64,000 nt of DNA from Olleya sp. Bg11-27 (GCF_002831645.1 NZ_CP025117.1:3549001-3613000), one strand, 5' to 3'. Positions 43,541 through 53,605 are shown, counted from the first letter of the stretch. Notes: generated by a model from the letters alone, not told the origin. Translations and numbers: made by a program.

Positions 43541-43801
43541 TTAAGTTAAACTTAATTTAGGGTGTGTTAAAAATGTTTTAAACAAACCACCTGTTTCTAT
43601 AGTTTTAATCAATTTATTTTGATGAAATACTTTTAAATGTCGTTCGCCGTTTTTATACCAAACACATTCCAAATAACTGTCATAATCTACCAAACCAAAT
43701 ATTAAATCTTTTTTTGGAACATATTTGAGAACTTGCATTTTGGGACCGATAAGCTTCCCTCTAACCTTTACCCAATCTCCAGGTTTAAATTTTCTTGGCA
43801 T
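43541..43801 (-). CDS. small DUF2158-like protein
   Basis: 86 residues. KFKPGDWVKVRGKLIGPKMQ followed by LECVWYKNGERHLKVFHQNK matches the SH3-like YodC/DUF2158 pattern (basic patch, GPKM, C-x-W, F..L). Function unknown; the fold could bind nucleic acid or protein. It lies about 110 bases after the Hsp20 gene and is followed closely by the lipoprotein gene. Confidence 0.65.
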   Translation of the reverse strand: MPRKFKPGDWVKVRGKLIGPKMQVLKYVPKKDLIFGLVDYDSYLECVWYKNGERHLKVFHQNKLIKTIETGGLFKTFLTHPKLSLT

Positions 43802-43911
43802 AACCTACTTATTATTACAGATTAAACATTTATAACATCATATAGAGGAGACCGATTAATCGGTCTCCCACTATACTTCTTAACTTTCAATCAAAAAAAC
43901 TACTGAATCAA

Positions 43912-44388
43912 TTATGTAATTTTAATGCTTCGGGCAGGCTTTTGTTTTGCTTCTTCTTTTTTAGGTAATAAAATAGTTAAAATACCTTCATTGTAGCTTG
44001 CATTAATAGTGTCATCATTTACACTTTCGGGTAAAGTAAAAGTTCTTTTAAAAGAGGAATAACCAAACTCTCTTCGTGTATAATTTTCTTCTTCATATTC
44101 TTTTTCAGCCTTTGTTTCTGTAGCTATTGATAATACCTGATTGTCAATAGCAATATGAAAATCTGATTTTTTTAGACCTGGAACTGCCATTTCAACCATA
44201 AAAGCATCGGCGGTTTCTTTGATATTTACTTTAGGTAAAGTAATCCCAGTATTAAAGTTTGATGTAAATACAGATGGTAAGTCTCGATTAAATATATCAT
44301 CTAACCAATTTGACAACGTTGGGAAGTTTTGATTTAAATTACTGTTCGCTAAACTTCCGTTTTTAGGAACACTTACTAAATTGTTCAT
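43912..44388 (-). CDS. Hsp20/alpha-crystallin small heat-shock protein
   Basis: 158 residues. Alpha-crystallin domain at about 45-140: LPKVNIKETADAFMVEMAVP, GLKKSDFHIAIDNQVLSIAT, ETKAEKEYEEENYTRREFGY, SSFKRTFTLPESVNDDTINA and the conserved A-x-x-x-n-GILTILLPK end. The C-terminal R-x-I-x-I type tail is RSIKIT. ATP-independent holdase. The 345-base gap to the divergent gene at 44746 contains AT-rich DNA and no further gene. Confidence 0.95.
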   Translation of the reverse strand: MNNLVSVPKNGSLANSNLNQNFPTLSNWLDDIFNRDLPSVFTSNFNTGITLPKVNIKETADAFMVEMAVPGLKKSDFHIAIDNQVLSIATETKAEKEYEEENYTRREFGYSSFKRTFTLPESVNDDTINASYNEGILTILLPKKEEAKQKPARSIKIT

Positions 44389-44704
44389 AATTACAAAATT
44401 TTAAATTAAACATTATTTCAAATTTGAAATCCTAATTGACTTCTATTTCAATAAAACAAAAAAAACACCAAAATAAATACTTACCATTTTCTTGTATATT
44501 TTTTATTAAAATGACGTAATTAACTGTCAAAATTTCAAAATAATTGCCAAATTTTCACTTAAACAAATGTCAAATTGACATTTTACCTGTGACAAAATAA
44601 CGATTAAGAATCTACATTACTCCATAACGATAAGCATTGTATAGCTTTATACCATGTATGTAGATTAATTTTTATTTATAAATGTGTGCCTGTGATTTTT
44701 AAAA

Positions 44705-44712
44705 TATCTTTG
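44705..44712 (+). promoter_or_regulatory. -7 box of the DKNYY gene
   Basis: TATCTTTG matches TAnnTTTG, 33 bases before the ATG at 44746. Confidence 0.5.
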
Positions 44713-44745
44713 ACTTATTAAATCAAAAATTAATTGCATCTAATT

Positions 44746-46083
44746 ATGAGCATACTCTTATGGCTTGCTATAGGCTTTACCGGTTTACTAATCACCTATT
44801 TTTTATTGATATTAGTGTTTAGTCGCTATGTTAACTCGCCTAGTAAAAATAATGCTACAGCAATAAACAAAGAAAAAAGTAATCAATATTATATCAAAGA
44901 AGGCAAAGTCGTCTACGTTTTGAGTGGTAATTTTTTTAATATTGGAGCAAAGGAAATTGACGAAGCCGACCGTGATACTTTTGAAGTTTTAGACCAAGAC
45001 TTTGCTAAAGATAAGCACACGGTATATTACAACGACAGACCTGTAACTGGGGCTGATCCTGATACTGCACAAAGTATTCCAAACACTTATAGTCATCCGG
45101 GTTATAAATCTTCAAAAAGAGACTCCAGTGGCTTCCTTAAGGATGCTAAACATGTATACTGCGGCAGTCAGCTAGTAACAGGAGCAGATCCTATTACTTT
45201 TACAGCATTATGGGGTGTTTACGGGATGGATAAAGACTTTATTTATTACTATAATGACTATAAAATTCCGCGGATCGATACACCTAGTTATATTGACAAT
45301 TCTAATACTGAAGTATTACGCATGGCTGATAAAATCTTGTACTCAGGTCAAGTCATTAGTGATCAAGGTGCAGATTTTGTGAGTATTGATGCGGATTATT
45401 CCAAGGACAAATCTCATGTCTATCGCTACGGGAAGATACAAGACGGTGTAGATGCAGAAAGTTTCAAGATTCTGTCTCCTTATTTTAGAGTTGATAAAAA
45501 CACAGCCTATTATTTTGATACGCCCATTATTGGAAGTGATGCTGCTACATTCCAAGTGTTGAATGAGTCCTTTTCTAAAGATAATCAGCATGTGTATTTT
45601 GAAGACCGTAGGGTTATAGATGTTAATCCTAAAGATATCAACACCTCTCGTGCCAAAGAGTTAAACAAAAGATGGTTGTGGCGTCCATTGCGCATAACTA
45701 AAACCACTGTAAGACTAGTCCCGAATAACAATGTGAGTGACATTACTAATTATTTTTATTCTTATAAAAATGAAGTTTATACTTACTACAAAAAAATGGA
45801 CGGTATTAAAGCGAGTGATGTGATTATATTAGATGAAGAAGAAAAATATTTTACACGTGTAAAAGATACGTTTTTCTACTACGGCTATCCTATTCCTAAT
45901 GTAGATCCTGGCACATTTATCGTTATTTCGGAACACTTCTCTAAAGACGTTAATCAAGTCTATTGGTGTCAATACCCTCTTGTTAACACCAAACCAAGTC
46001 TTTTTGAATATACTGAAGGCTTAGGCGCTGAACAAAATGAACAAGGCGACTATCAACTGACAACGTTTAGTACTGATTTTTAA
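44746..46083 (+). CDS. DKNYY domain protein
   Basis: 445 residues from ATG 44746 (MSILLWLAIGFTGLLITYF); the longer frame begins with TTG at 44734. One N-terminal membrane segment, then the DKNYY repeats: DFAKDKHTVYYNDRPVTGAD, YSKDKSHVYRYGKIQDGVDA, FRVDKNTAYYFDTPIIGSDA, FSKDNQHVYFEDRRV and FSKDVNQVYWCQYPLVN. The repeats form a surface domain of unknown role, here anchored in the membrane. Not in an operon. Confidence 0.88.
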   Translation: MSILLWLAIGFTGLLITYFLLILVFSRYVNSPSKNNATAINKEKSNQYYIKEGKVVYVLSGNFFNIGAKEIDEADRDTFEVLDQDFAKDKHTVYYNDRPVTGADPDTAQSIPNTYSHPGYKSSKRDSSGFLKDAKHVYCGSQLVTGADPITFTALWGVYGMDKDFIYYYNDYKIPRIDTPSYIDNSNTEVLRMADKILYSGQVISDQGADFVSIDADYSKDKSHVYRYGKIQDGVDAESFKILSPYFRVDKNTAYYFDTPIIGSDAATFQVLNESFSKDNQHVYFEDRRVIDVNPKDINTSRAKELNKRWLWRPLRITKTTVRLVPNNNVSDITNYFYSYKNEVYTYYKKMDGIKASDVIILDEEEKYFTRVKDTFFYYGYPIPNVDPGTFIVISEHFSKDVNQVYWCQYPLVNTKPSLFEYTEGLGAEQNEQGDYQLTTFSTDF

Positions 46084-46179
46084 GCGTCTATACACACTTA
46101 CTAAAACATTGTGTTTTTTATTTATATCCAAAACTTATTCCTGGAAATTATATTATTTACGCTCTTATAGTCCTTCTCA

Positions 46180-46363
46180 TAAATACTCTGTCAAAATAAT
46201 GAGTCAACTCCCGAAATAACCAAATTTACATCCGAGTTAGATGGAATGAATCTTAACCAAATTTTAGAATACCTAGACACAAGGAATGAAGGTCTAAATC
46301 TTGTTTAGAAATACATAAACGCCTCAAAAACAAAACTAAAAAACGTCATTATTGAAGAGTAGC
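46180..46363 (+). pseudogene. decayed gene fragment in the 46084-46649 gap
   Basis: One frame reads PEITKFTSELDGMNLNQILE YLDTR, a stop at about 46308, then continues in the same frame KYINASKTKLKNVIIEE to a stop at 46363. The style of the residues is coding-like and the break is a single nonsense codon. The family is not recognised. The rest of the 566-base gap is AT-rich without genes. Confidence 0.3.
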
Positions 46364-46649
46364 TTGTAAAGCAAACACCTAAACCTGACCTATAATTCTC
46401 CAAAAACTAACTAGTTATTTTCAATCCTCCTTTAGTATACAAAACCACCTAAGATCCCTTTTTAATCAAAACTTGTTTGCTTTGAGGTCTTATACCGCTT
46501 TACAAAAACCTATAATTTCTTTGCTTTTTTTGAGATGCATATTATCAATATGTAAAATTTTCATTCTTTTAAAATTGATGTTTTCATTTTAAATAAATTG
46601 TATTTAATATTGCTCTCTATATAAAATTATTTATTCCAACCTTAAATTT

Positions 46650-48722
46650 ATGAAAGTACAGACACATTGGCTTCATTTACTGTTAATTGTATTCTATTTA
46701 CAATTTGGTATTTCACACACTAAAGCAAAAGAAACCAGAAAAAACAGACCATCTAATTTAGAGACCGTTACTAAAGGAAGTAAAAAAACAACAAATCAAA
46801 CCAAAAAAAATCAAAAATTTTTAAAAAATACAACTCCTATTTCATCAAATAGTTCGATCTATCAAGGCGAAGATTATTCCGATCAAAGTCACACGCAAAT
46901 CCGAAATAATCTTTCTGGATTTACTGGATCTGGTTTTGTAGATTTTGGAGGAAAAGATAGTTTTATTGAATGGAATCAAGTCAATATTTCAGAAAACATA
47001 GACACTAAGTTTTTATTTACTTATGCTAACGGATCTAGTAATAATCGTAGTTGTGAACTGCTTATCAATGATATTAGTTATGGTATTATTGATTTTGAAA
47101 TGATTGCATCTAATGATTGGACACAATGGAGCACTATAGAAAAGTCCATCGCGCTTCCTTCAGGAACTTACAACGTCAAACTAGTCGCTTCCAGTAATAG
47201 CGGTGGACCAAATTTTGATATGATGGAATTAATTCAAGGTGCAGAAAATACTGATACTGAAAAACCAACAGTACCACAAAACCTTAGTGTCCATGATATA
47301 ACAACAACATCCTTAACCTTACAATGGGACAGTAGTTTAGACAATATAGACGTTTCAGGTTATCAATTAATTGATATAAATACAGGTGTGCTTGTTTCAA
47401 ATACATTAATATCTAATACAAATTACACTTTAAATAATCTTGAAGAAGGCGCATTATACACTTTTGCCGTTTTAGCAATTGATGCATCCGGAAATGAATC
47501 TTCATATTCAAATGAGATTAATGTAAGGACCAATAGAAGACCCATTGCATCTATTCAATCAAATTATCAAACCGGTACAGCACCATTGACAGTATCCTTT
47601 AATGCACAAGGTGCTTATGACCCAGATGCAGCAGATGTTATTACAAGATATGAATGGGATTTTGGAGACGGCAGTCCTATTAATAACCAAATTGCACCAA
47701 CCCATACCTATACAGAAATAGGAGATTATCAAATAACTCTAAAAGTTATGGATAATAGAAATGGATATAGTGACACTGTATCATCATCAATTGTAATCGA
47801 GACAGCAGCTTCTAACGATACTTCAAACTCTATTTCTACCTATCAAGGAGAAGATCGTTCTGATCAAAATCAGACTCAAATTAGAAATAATCTTTCTGGA
47901 TTTACTGGATCTGGTTTTGTCGATTTTGGAGGAAAAGGTAGTTTTATTGAATGGGATCAAGTCAATATTTCAGAAAACATAGACACTAAGTTTTTATTTA
48001 CGTATGCTAACGGATCTAGTAAAAATCGTAGTTGCGAACTGTTTATCAATGATATTAGCTACGGTATTATTGATTTTGAAATGATTGCATCTAATGATTG
48101 GACACAATGGAACACTGTAGAAAAATCTATTGCACTTACTTCAGGAACTTACAGCGTTAAACTAGTCACTTTTACTAATAATGGAGGACCTAATTTTGAT
48201 ATGATGGAGATTTCTCAACAGCTAGTTGATTATGACACCAATAATGGCGGAAACGATGACGGAACGGATGACGGAAATGATGACGGAAATGATGGAACAG
48301 GAAATGGAGATGGTACCGGTAATGATGGAGGTGACACGACTTCTCCTGACGAACAAATTGTTAATCATAAAGTTACTTTAAATACGGAATTTTCAATTTG
48401 TTCATCTCTAAAAAACACTAATAAACCAATTTCTTCGTCTATACAGTCTAATCGCATATCTAATGATTTAGAAGTAAATAAACTTACTATCTGGCCTAAT
48501 CCAGTAGAAAATGGAATCATTCATATACAATTAAAAGAAACTATTCAAGACAAAGTCTTAATTACTCTTTACAGTATGTTAGGAGAAATTGTCTTAACCC
48601 AAAAACTGTCATCAAACAACAAACAGTACAACATTAATTTAGGACAACTATCTAAAGGGGTTTACATCCTTAAAGTAAACACTTCTAACCAAACTTTAGA
48701 ATCAAAAGTTATCATAAAATAA
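46650..48722 (+). CDS. T9SS-secreted protein with two CBM6-type modules, FN3 and PKD domains
   Basis: 690 residues. Signal peptide, then CBM6/35-like module 1 (from YQGEDYSDQSHTQIRNN near residue 70 to about 198), FN3 (PTVPQNLSVHDITTTSLTLQ), PKD (TGTAPLTVSFNAQGAYDPDA, YEWDFGDGSP), module 2 (from about 398), an Asp/Gly/Asn-rich linker encoded by short tandem repeats at 48240-48345, and a type A Por sorting domain (KLTIWPNPVENGIIHIQ to SKVIIK). The two modules are about 95% alike at DNA level. No catalytic domain, so it is a carbohydrate-binding or adhesive surface protein. Followed after 11 bases by the G8 protein gene. Confidence 0.87.
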   Translation: MKVQTHWLHLLLIVFYLQFGISHTKAKETRKNRPSNLETVTKGSKKTTNQTKKNQKFLKNTTPISSNSSIYQGEDYSDQSHTQIRNNLSGFTGSGFVDFGGKDSFIEWNQVNISENIDTKFLFTYANGSSNNRSCELLINDISYGIIDFEMIASNDWTQWSTIEKSIALPSGTYNVKLVASSNSGGPNFDMMELIQGAENTDTEKPTVPQNLSVHDITTTSLTLQWDSSLDNIDVSGYQLIDINTGVLVSNTLISNTNYTLNNLEEGALYTFAVLAIDASGNESSYSNEINVRTNRRPIASIQSNYQTGTAPLTVSFNAQGAYDPDAADVITRYEWDFGDGSPINNQIAPTHTYTEIGDYQITLKVMDNRNGYSDTVSSSIVIETAASNDTSNSISTYQGEDRSDQNQTQIRNNLSGFTGSGFVDFGGKGSFIEWDQVNISENIDTKFLFTYANGSSKNRSCELFINDISYGIIDFEMIASNDWTQWNTVEKSIALTSGTYSVKLVTFTNNGGPNFDMMEISQQLVDYDTNNGGNDDGTDDGNDDGNDGTGNGDGTGNDGGDTTSPDEQIVNHKVTLNTEFSICSSLKNTNKPISSSIQSNRISNDLEVNKLTIWPNPVENGIIHIQLKETIQDKVLITLYSMLGEIVLTQKLSSNNKQYNINLGQLSKGVYILKVNTSNQTLESKVIIK

Positions 48723-48733
48723 TATTATTTAAA

Positions 48734-51703
48734 ATGAAAAATATTTTTAAAACATATCATTATCTTATCCTTTTTATTACACTTATAAGTAGTGTAGAAA
48801 TACTAGCACAAGAAGTAAATATTATTGCAAACGATAATCAAACGCTTGAGCTTACAGCTAGTCATCTTGTCTCAGATCAAACAATACAGTGGCAGATGTC
48901 AAACGATAACAATAATTGGGATGATATTTCGGGAGCGACTACTAATAATTACATAATTACCCTTACAAATCTTCCTAAATATTTTAGAGCAAAAATTGAG
49001 AATCCTGAATGTGATTCTTTTTACTCAGGCTTTCTATTTGTTGATAAATCAGACAAACTACTATGGTCAGACCCTAACACATGGGGTGCCGCAGGTAAAC
49101 CTGAAGCAGGAGATAGAGTTGTCATTCCTAAAGATAAACATATCTACTTAGATGAAGACACTCCAGAATTAGGAGAACTAGTCATTCTGGGAACTTTAGA
49201 ATTTGAACCACAAGATTTATCTTTGACAGCAGAAAACATATTGGTAAACGGAGGAGAACTACTAGTAGGTAGTGAAGCTAACCCATTTATAAATAAAGCA
49301 ATTATTACATTAAATGATACCGATTTAGAGCACAATTTAATGGGTATGATGGGAACCCGAGGAATTGTAGTTGTTCAGGGAGGAAAATTAGAACTTCATG
49401 CAAAATCACCAGATATCGCTTGGACTAAAATAAATGATCATGCAGAAGACGGAGCAACGAAGTTAACCTTAGCAGAACAAGCAAATTGGAAAACAGGAGA
49501 TCAGATTGTGGTAGGGCCTACTGATTTTTATGAAGCTGCTAATGGAAAATCTATCACTCAACGTATAGCTATTACCAATGTAAATGGGAAAGAAATAACC
49601 TTAGCTAAAGGAATCGAGGCCTTTCACTGGGGGAAATTACAATATGCGACTACCAACGGAATGAGTTTGGTTGAGGAAAATATAGTACCAACTCCAACAG
49701 GTGATTTTTTATATGGCCTGACTCCTGATAATCCAAAAGTATTAGATCAAAGAGCTCCTGTAGGTAATCTAACAAGAAACATCGTAATTCAATCACCAGA
49801 TGATAAGCAATGGCAAGACGAAGGTTTTGGAGTGCATATTATGATTATGCCCTCAGCAGTAGCTCATTTAGACGGCGTAGAAATAAAACGAGCAGGGCAA
49901 CGCGGACGTGTAAGACGCTACCCTTTTCATTGGCACATGTTAAGTTATAATGGTTCAGATAATTTAGGAGATGCTATAGGGCAGTACATCAAAAACTCAA
50001 CAATAAATGAATCAAAAAACCGAGGAATAGTAGTACATGGTACCAACGGTACTTTAGTTAAAAATAATATTGTTTTTGATGTAAAAGGACATGCAATATT
50101 TACCGAAGACGCAGCGGAACGCAGAAATACATTCGATGGTAATTTGGTTTTAAAAGTTCGTAATCCAGAAAAACGCTTTGTAATAAAGAAACACGAATTA
50201 GCAGGGTATAAAAAAGGGTCTTCAGGGTTTTGGATTAGTAACCCAGATAATACAACCATAAATAATCACGTAGCTGATAGCGAAGGAAATGGTTATTGGT
50301 TGGCTTTTCCAGAAAAACCATTTGGAGCCAGTGCAGGCGCATTATATGAAGATGGAGAGGTTATGAATCCTAGTAAAATGCCATTTGGTGTTTTTGATTA
50401 TAATACTGGGCATTCATGTAAGCATAATGCTTTGCATGCTGATGAACCTGAAATAGATGAAGAAGGAAATACTTCGGCTAATAAGTACACACAAGAAAGA
50501 AGTGGTCGTCCTGGGAATAACAATGGTCTCGATAGAAGTAGTTGGGTGCGTTTTGAGATTAAAAGGTTTAGTGGTTGGAAAAGTGCACATAGTGTTTGGG
50601 ACCGTACAAATTTTGGAACTACTTTAGAGGCTGTGGCTTCAGATAATTTTGAAACTTCTTTTTCAGGAGGAGGAGATAGAGGTTTAATTTTGGGTTGTTT
50701 GGCTGTTGGAAGAAGTTTAAATTTTGATAAAAATGAATCTAAGCTTAATAATAAGCACATTATGAATGCCTTTGCTAGCTATCATCATACTTTTGATGTA
50801 CAAGGAAATATTGCGATTAATTTTCCGCCAACATTAAATAAACGATCTGGTGTTTTTGGAATGTTTGACTACTATTTACGCCCGGTAGAGAAAGGACATT
50901 GGTTAAGTATAGAAAATATTTTAATAAATAGTCATCCTGGTGTTAAAATTACAGCTAATGAATCTGAAATACCTTGGCAAATGGGAGGAACAACACCAGA
51001 CCTTACTTTTTCAGGTGCTACATGGGATTTACATGGTTTTTGGGGCCCCAAAGAAAATTATTTAGTGTATGACCGTCCTTTTTATTATGGAAATGATCAA
51101 GTAGGTGTCGAAGTATTAGCTCCTTGGAATAGAGAATTAAATGGAGGTGTTAGTGTCCCAGGTCCCTTTTACGGCATAAACAATGCAAAAATTAAAGCTG
51201 AAAACGGGACTTCTCAGAATAGAACGGATATGGTTTTTACGCGATATGATGATTTAATTGTTATAGATGAAATTAAGTTGTATGAAGGAAGTGACGGGCA
51301 CCAGCATTTTAAGCATGTTGCGCTACAAAAAGGAGGGATCTTTGAAGTAAATTACCCTACTTTAGATAAGGTATATGATTTAACATTTACAGTAGATAAT
51401 TTTATTTCAACCGAAGATGAAGTTGTTTTAGCTGTAGAGTTTACAGGGGATAAAAATGCTACTGTAGCCAGTTACGATAGAATGTATACAGTTGATACTA
51501 ACAATCCATTAGTTGTTTATAAAAAAGTTGCTAATCTTAACGAAGTAAAAGAATCGAATGTAGAAGCTTATTGGCAAGATAAAACAAACGATAAAGTTTG
51601 GATGAAAATAAAAGGAGGAATAACAGATCGCCCTTTAGATCTTATAGGAAAATGGGATTCGTTTATCTATCAAAATTTTTTAATAAGAGTAAAAGAAGAG
51701 TAA
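48734..51703 (+). CDS. secreted G8-domain beta-helix protein
   Basis: 989 residues with signal peptide ending at EILAQ. An Ig-like domain (26-105) is followed by a G8 domain from about 110 (LLWSDPNTWGAAGKPEAGDR, VVIPKDKHIYLDEDTPELGE) and a right-handed parallel beta-helix (from about 350; HLDGVEIKRAGQ, KNSTINESKNRGIVVHGTNG, NNIVFDVKGHAIFTEDAAER). The C-terminal part is a beta-sandwich. G8 proteins of the CEMIP/TMEM2 type act on hyaluronan and similar glycans, so a glycan role is likely but unproven. No T9SS tail is recognised. A truncated paralogue lies at 53236-53558. Confidence 0.82.
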   Translation: MKNIFKTYHYLILFITLISSVEILAQEVNIIANDNQTLELTASHLVSDQTIQWQMSNDNNNWDDISGATTNNYIITLTNLPKYFRAKIENPECDSFYSGFLFVDKSDKLLWSDPNTWGAAGKPEAGDRVVIPKDKHIYLDEDTPELGELVILGTLEFEPQDLSLTAENILVNGGELLVGSEANPFINKAIITLNDTDLEHNLMGMMGTRGIVVVQGGKLELHAKSPDIAWTKINDHAEDGATKLTLAEQANWKTGDQIVVGPTDFYEAANGKSITQRIAITNVNGKEITLAKGIEAFHWGKLQYATTNGMSLVEENIVPTPTGDFLYGLTPDNPKVLDQRAPVGNLTRNIVIQSPDDKQWQDEGFGVHIMIMPSAVAHLDGVEIKRAGQRGRVRRYPFHWHMLSYNGSDNLGDAIGQYIKNSTINESKNRGIVVHGTNGTLVKNNIVFDVKGHAIFTEDAAERRNTFDGNLVLKVRNPEKRFVIKKHELAGYKKGSSGFWISNPDNTTINNHVADSEGNGYWLAFPEKPFGASAGALYEDGEVMNPSKMPFGVFDYNTGHSCKHNALHADEPEIDEEGNTSANKYTQERSGRPGNNNGLDRSSWVRFEIKRFSGWKSAHSVWDRTNFGTTLEAVASDNFETSFSGGGDRGLILGCLAVGRSLNFDKNESKLNNKHIMNAFASYHHTFDVQGNIAINFPPTLNKRSGVFGMFDYYLRPVEKGHWLSIENILINSHPGVKITANESEIPWQMGGTTPDLTFSGATWDLHGFWGPKENYLVYDRPFYYGNDQVGVEVLAPWNRELNGGVSVPGPFYGINNAKIKAENGTSQNRTDMVFTRYDDLIVIDEIKLYEGSDGHQHFKHVALQKGGIFEVNYPTLDKVYDLTFTVDNFISTEDEVVLAVEFTGDKNATVASYDRMYTVDTNNPLVVYKKVANLNEVKESNVEAYWQDKTNDKVWMKIKGGITDRPLDLIGKWDSFIYQNFLIRVKEE

Positions 51704-51807
51704 TAATGAATTTTTAGTTGATAAAACATTAAAGATAAATTGAATGTTTCCCCTCGATTAGTCATTAAATATAGAAATATCTTTAGCAAGCAAATTATTC
51801 AGTAGTT

Positions 51808-51937
51808 TATAATAATAATAATAGATTTTAAGCTACTGATTTAATTTGTCTTTAAATCTTTTGTAAAAAGAGGGATTTATAAATACGTTTATTTTTAAAA
51901 ATTGGTTTTCACTAATAATAATAATAATAATAATAAT
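51808..51937 (+). repeat. TAA trinucleotide microsatellites before the beta-helix lipoprotein gene
   Basis: A short tract at about 51809-51824 and (TAA)8 plus T at 51913-51937, about 50 bases before the ATG at 51988. The rest of the 51704-51987 gap has no gene. Length change here could alter promoter spacing or leader structure. Confidence 0.75.
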
Positions 51938-51987
51938 GAATAGTAACTAATACAGCGTTTTTTAAATCGCTAAAACTAAAAAGAATT

Positions 51988-53139
51988 ATGAGTTTTTTTA
52001 TTTTAAAAAAAAGAAATTTAATTAAGTATATAGTATTATCTGTTTTAATAATAACTGTATTTAATTGCTCTAAAGGAGAAGATGATAGTACGGTGCCAGA
52101 AATTGATAATTCGGTGCCAGAAATTGATAATCCTTTAGAAAACCCAGAAAATGGACCTGCAGCAGGAAATCCAAATGGTAATTCCCCAATACCCAATGAA
52201 GCAAAAGCAGAAGATGTTACAAATCCTGATAGGGTTGTAGGAGATGGTACTCCTGAAAGTTGTACTTGTGAAGCTGTTGTTGATGCAGTAGCTAATGGAG
52301 GAAAGATTACATTTAATTGTGGGACAAATCCTGTTACCATTAAAATGAATAAACCTGCAAAAGTATTTAACAATGCAAACAATGAAGTTGTCATTGATGG
52401 CGGAGGCTTAGTAACGTTAAGTGGTGATGGAGTGACAAGGATATTATATATGAATACCTGTGATTCTGATCAAGTTTGGACCACTGGCCATTGTCAAAAT
52501 CAAGACCACCCTAAGCTTACAGTTCAAAACATAACTTTTGCTGATGGAAACTCAATTAATGAAGAAGAATTTGATGGCGGTGGAGCAATATGGGTAAGAG
52601 GAGGACGGTTTAAAATAGTAAACTGCCGATTTTTTAACAATAAATGCACTGACACTGGACAAGATCTAGGAGGTGGTGCTGTTCGTGTTTTTAGCCAGTA
52701 TAATAATTTACCTGTATATGTTGTAAATAGCACATTTGGAGGAGCTGAAGGATACGGAAATGAGGGAGCTAATGGAGGTGCAATTAGTAGTATAGATGTT
52801 TCATGGACTATTATTAATAGTGTGTTTTCTTATAATAAAGCCATAGGTAATGGAGGAAATCCAGCAAGACCTAATACTCCAGGAGGAGGTAGTGGAGGCG
52901 CTATTTATAATGATGGAAATACAATGCGATTAACGGTATCAGGATCATTAATAGAAAAAAATGAAGTTAATGAGTATGGTTCGTCTATATTTTTTGTTAG
53001 TAATGATTATACGGGAGATATAGTAATAGACAACTCAACTATTAAAAATAATATAGGAGGTTCATGGTATCCTGTATATCCAAGTATTTCAATGCATCAA
53101 GAAACACCAATAGAGGTTACAAATTCTGTTATAGAATAA
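51988..53139 (+). CDS. beta-helix surface lipoprotein
   Basis: 383 residues, lipoprotein signal (LSVLIITVFNCSKGE, Cys31). A short low-complexity stretch follows in which VPEIDN is repeated (21-bp tandem copies at 52091-52132). From about residue 85 there is a parallel beta-helix like that of polymorphic outer-membrane proteins and pectate-lyase-type folds (NEVVIDGGGLVTLSGDGVTR, FDGGGAIWVRGGRFKIVNCR, GGGSGGAIYNDGNTMRLTVS). No catalytic residues can be assigned. Clustered with the G8 and CBM proteins, so probably part of a surface glycan or adhesion cluster. Confidence 0.78.
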   Translation: MSFFILKKRNLIKYIVLSVLIITVFNCSKGEDDSTVPEIDNSVPEIDNPLENPENGPAAGNPNGNSPIPNEAKAEDVTNPDRVVGDGTPESCTCEAVVDAVANGGKITFNCGTNPVTIKMNKPAKVFNNANNEVVIDGGGLVTLSGDGVTRILYMNTCDSDQVWTTGHCQNQDHPKLTVQNITFADGNSINEEEFDGGGAIWVRGGRFKIVNCRFFNNKCTDTGQDLGGGAVRVFSQYNNLPVYVVNSTFGGAEGYGNEGANGGAISSIDVSWTIINSVFSYNKAIGNGGNPARPNTPGGGSGGAIYNDGNTMRLTVSGSLIEKNEVNEYGSSIFFVSNDYTGDIVIDNSTIKNNIGGSWYPVYPSISMHQETPIEVTNSVIE

Positions 53140-53235
53140 ATAACAAAGAGGAGACTTATCAACCACCGACCTTTATGTCGTAAAATTAGTTACAGAAGAA
53201 GAGACGTTTAATTTTAAAATAGTTAAGGAGTAGTT

Positions 53236-53558
53236 ATGAAAATTTCAAGCAATTTTTAGGCGCACTTTTCATGTTTTTTTCTTTTCAGTTAATTGTTGCG
53301 CAAAAGAACATAAGTAAAATATTATCTAATAAGAACGAGCCTTCAGAGGTTATTATTTATTCAGAAGAAAATAAGACTTTAAATTTAAACGCAAGTCAAG
53401 TCTCATCTAGCCAAACAATTCAATGACAAGAATCATAATTGGGATAATATTAATAGATAAAAATTAAAGGAGGAATAGTTAATCACACTTTAGATATGGA
53501 CAAATGGTCACGTGCCATTTATCAGACCTTTGAAGTAAGGATATTAGAAAATAATTAA
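53236..53558 (+). pseudogene. remnant of a second G8-protein gene (N- and C-termini only)
   Basis: One frame reads a signal peptide FLGALFMFFSFQLIVAQ, then LNLNASQVSSSQTIQ-stop, which lines up with LELTASHLVSDQTIQW of the 48734 protein; the next bases give HNWDNIN in another frame (NNWDDIS in the intact protein). Then, after a gap, KIKGGIVNHTLDMDKWSRAI YQTFEVRILENN-stop matches the C-terminus (KIKGGITDRPLDLIGKWDSF IYQNFLIRV). The large middle is missing. A terminator follows at 53564. The remaining bases of the 53140-53839 gap hold no other gene. Confidence 0.8.
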
Positions 53559-53563
53559 CATAT

Positions 53564-53605
53564 AAAAAGCATCTTAAGTAAGTTTTCTTAAGATGCTTTT
53601 TTTTC
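53564..53605 (+). terminator. rho-independent terminator
   Basis: Arms AAAAGCATCTTAAG / CTTAAGATGCTTTT around TAAGTTTT with T-run, just after the pseudogene. It probably ends the surface-protein unit. Confidence 0.88.

Noticed and set aside
51911-51940. TAA repeats as a CRISPR-like array
   Set aside because: Three-base unit without spacers; simple microsatellite.
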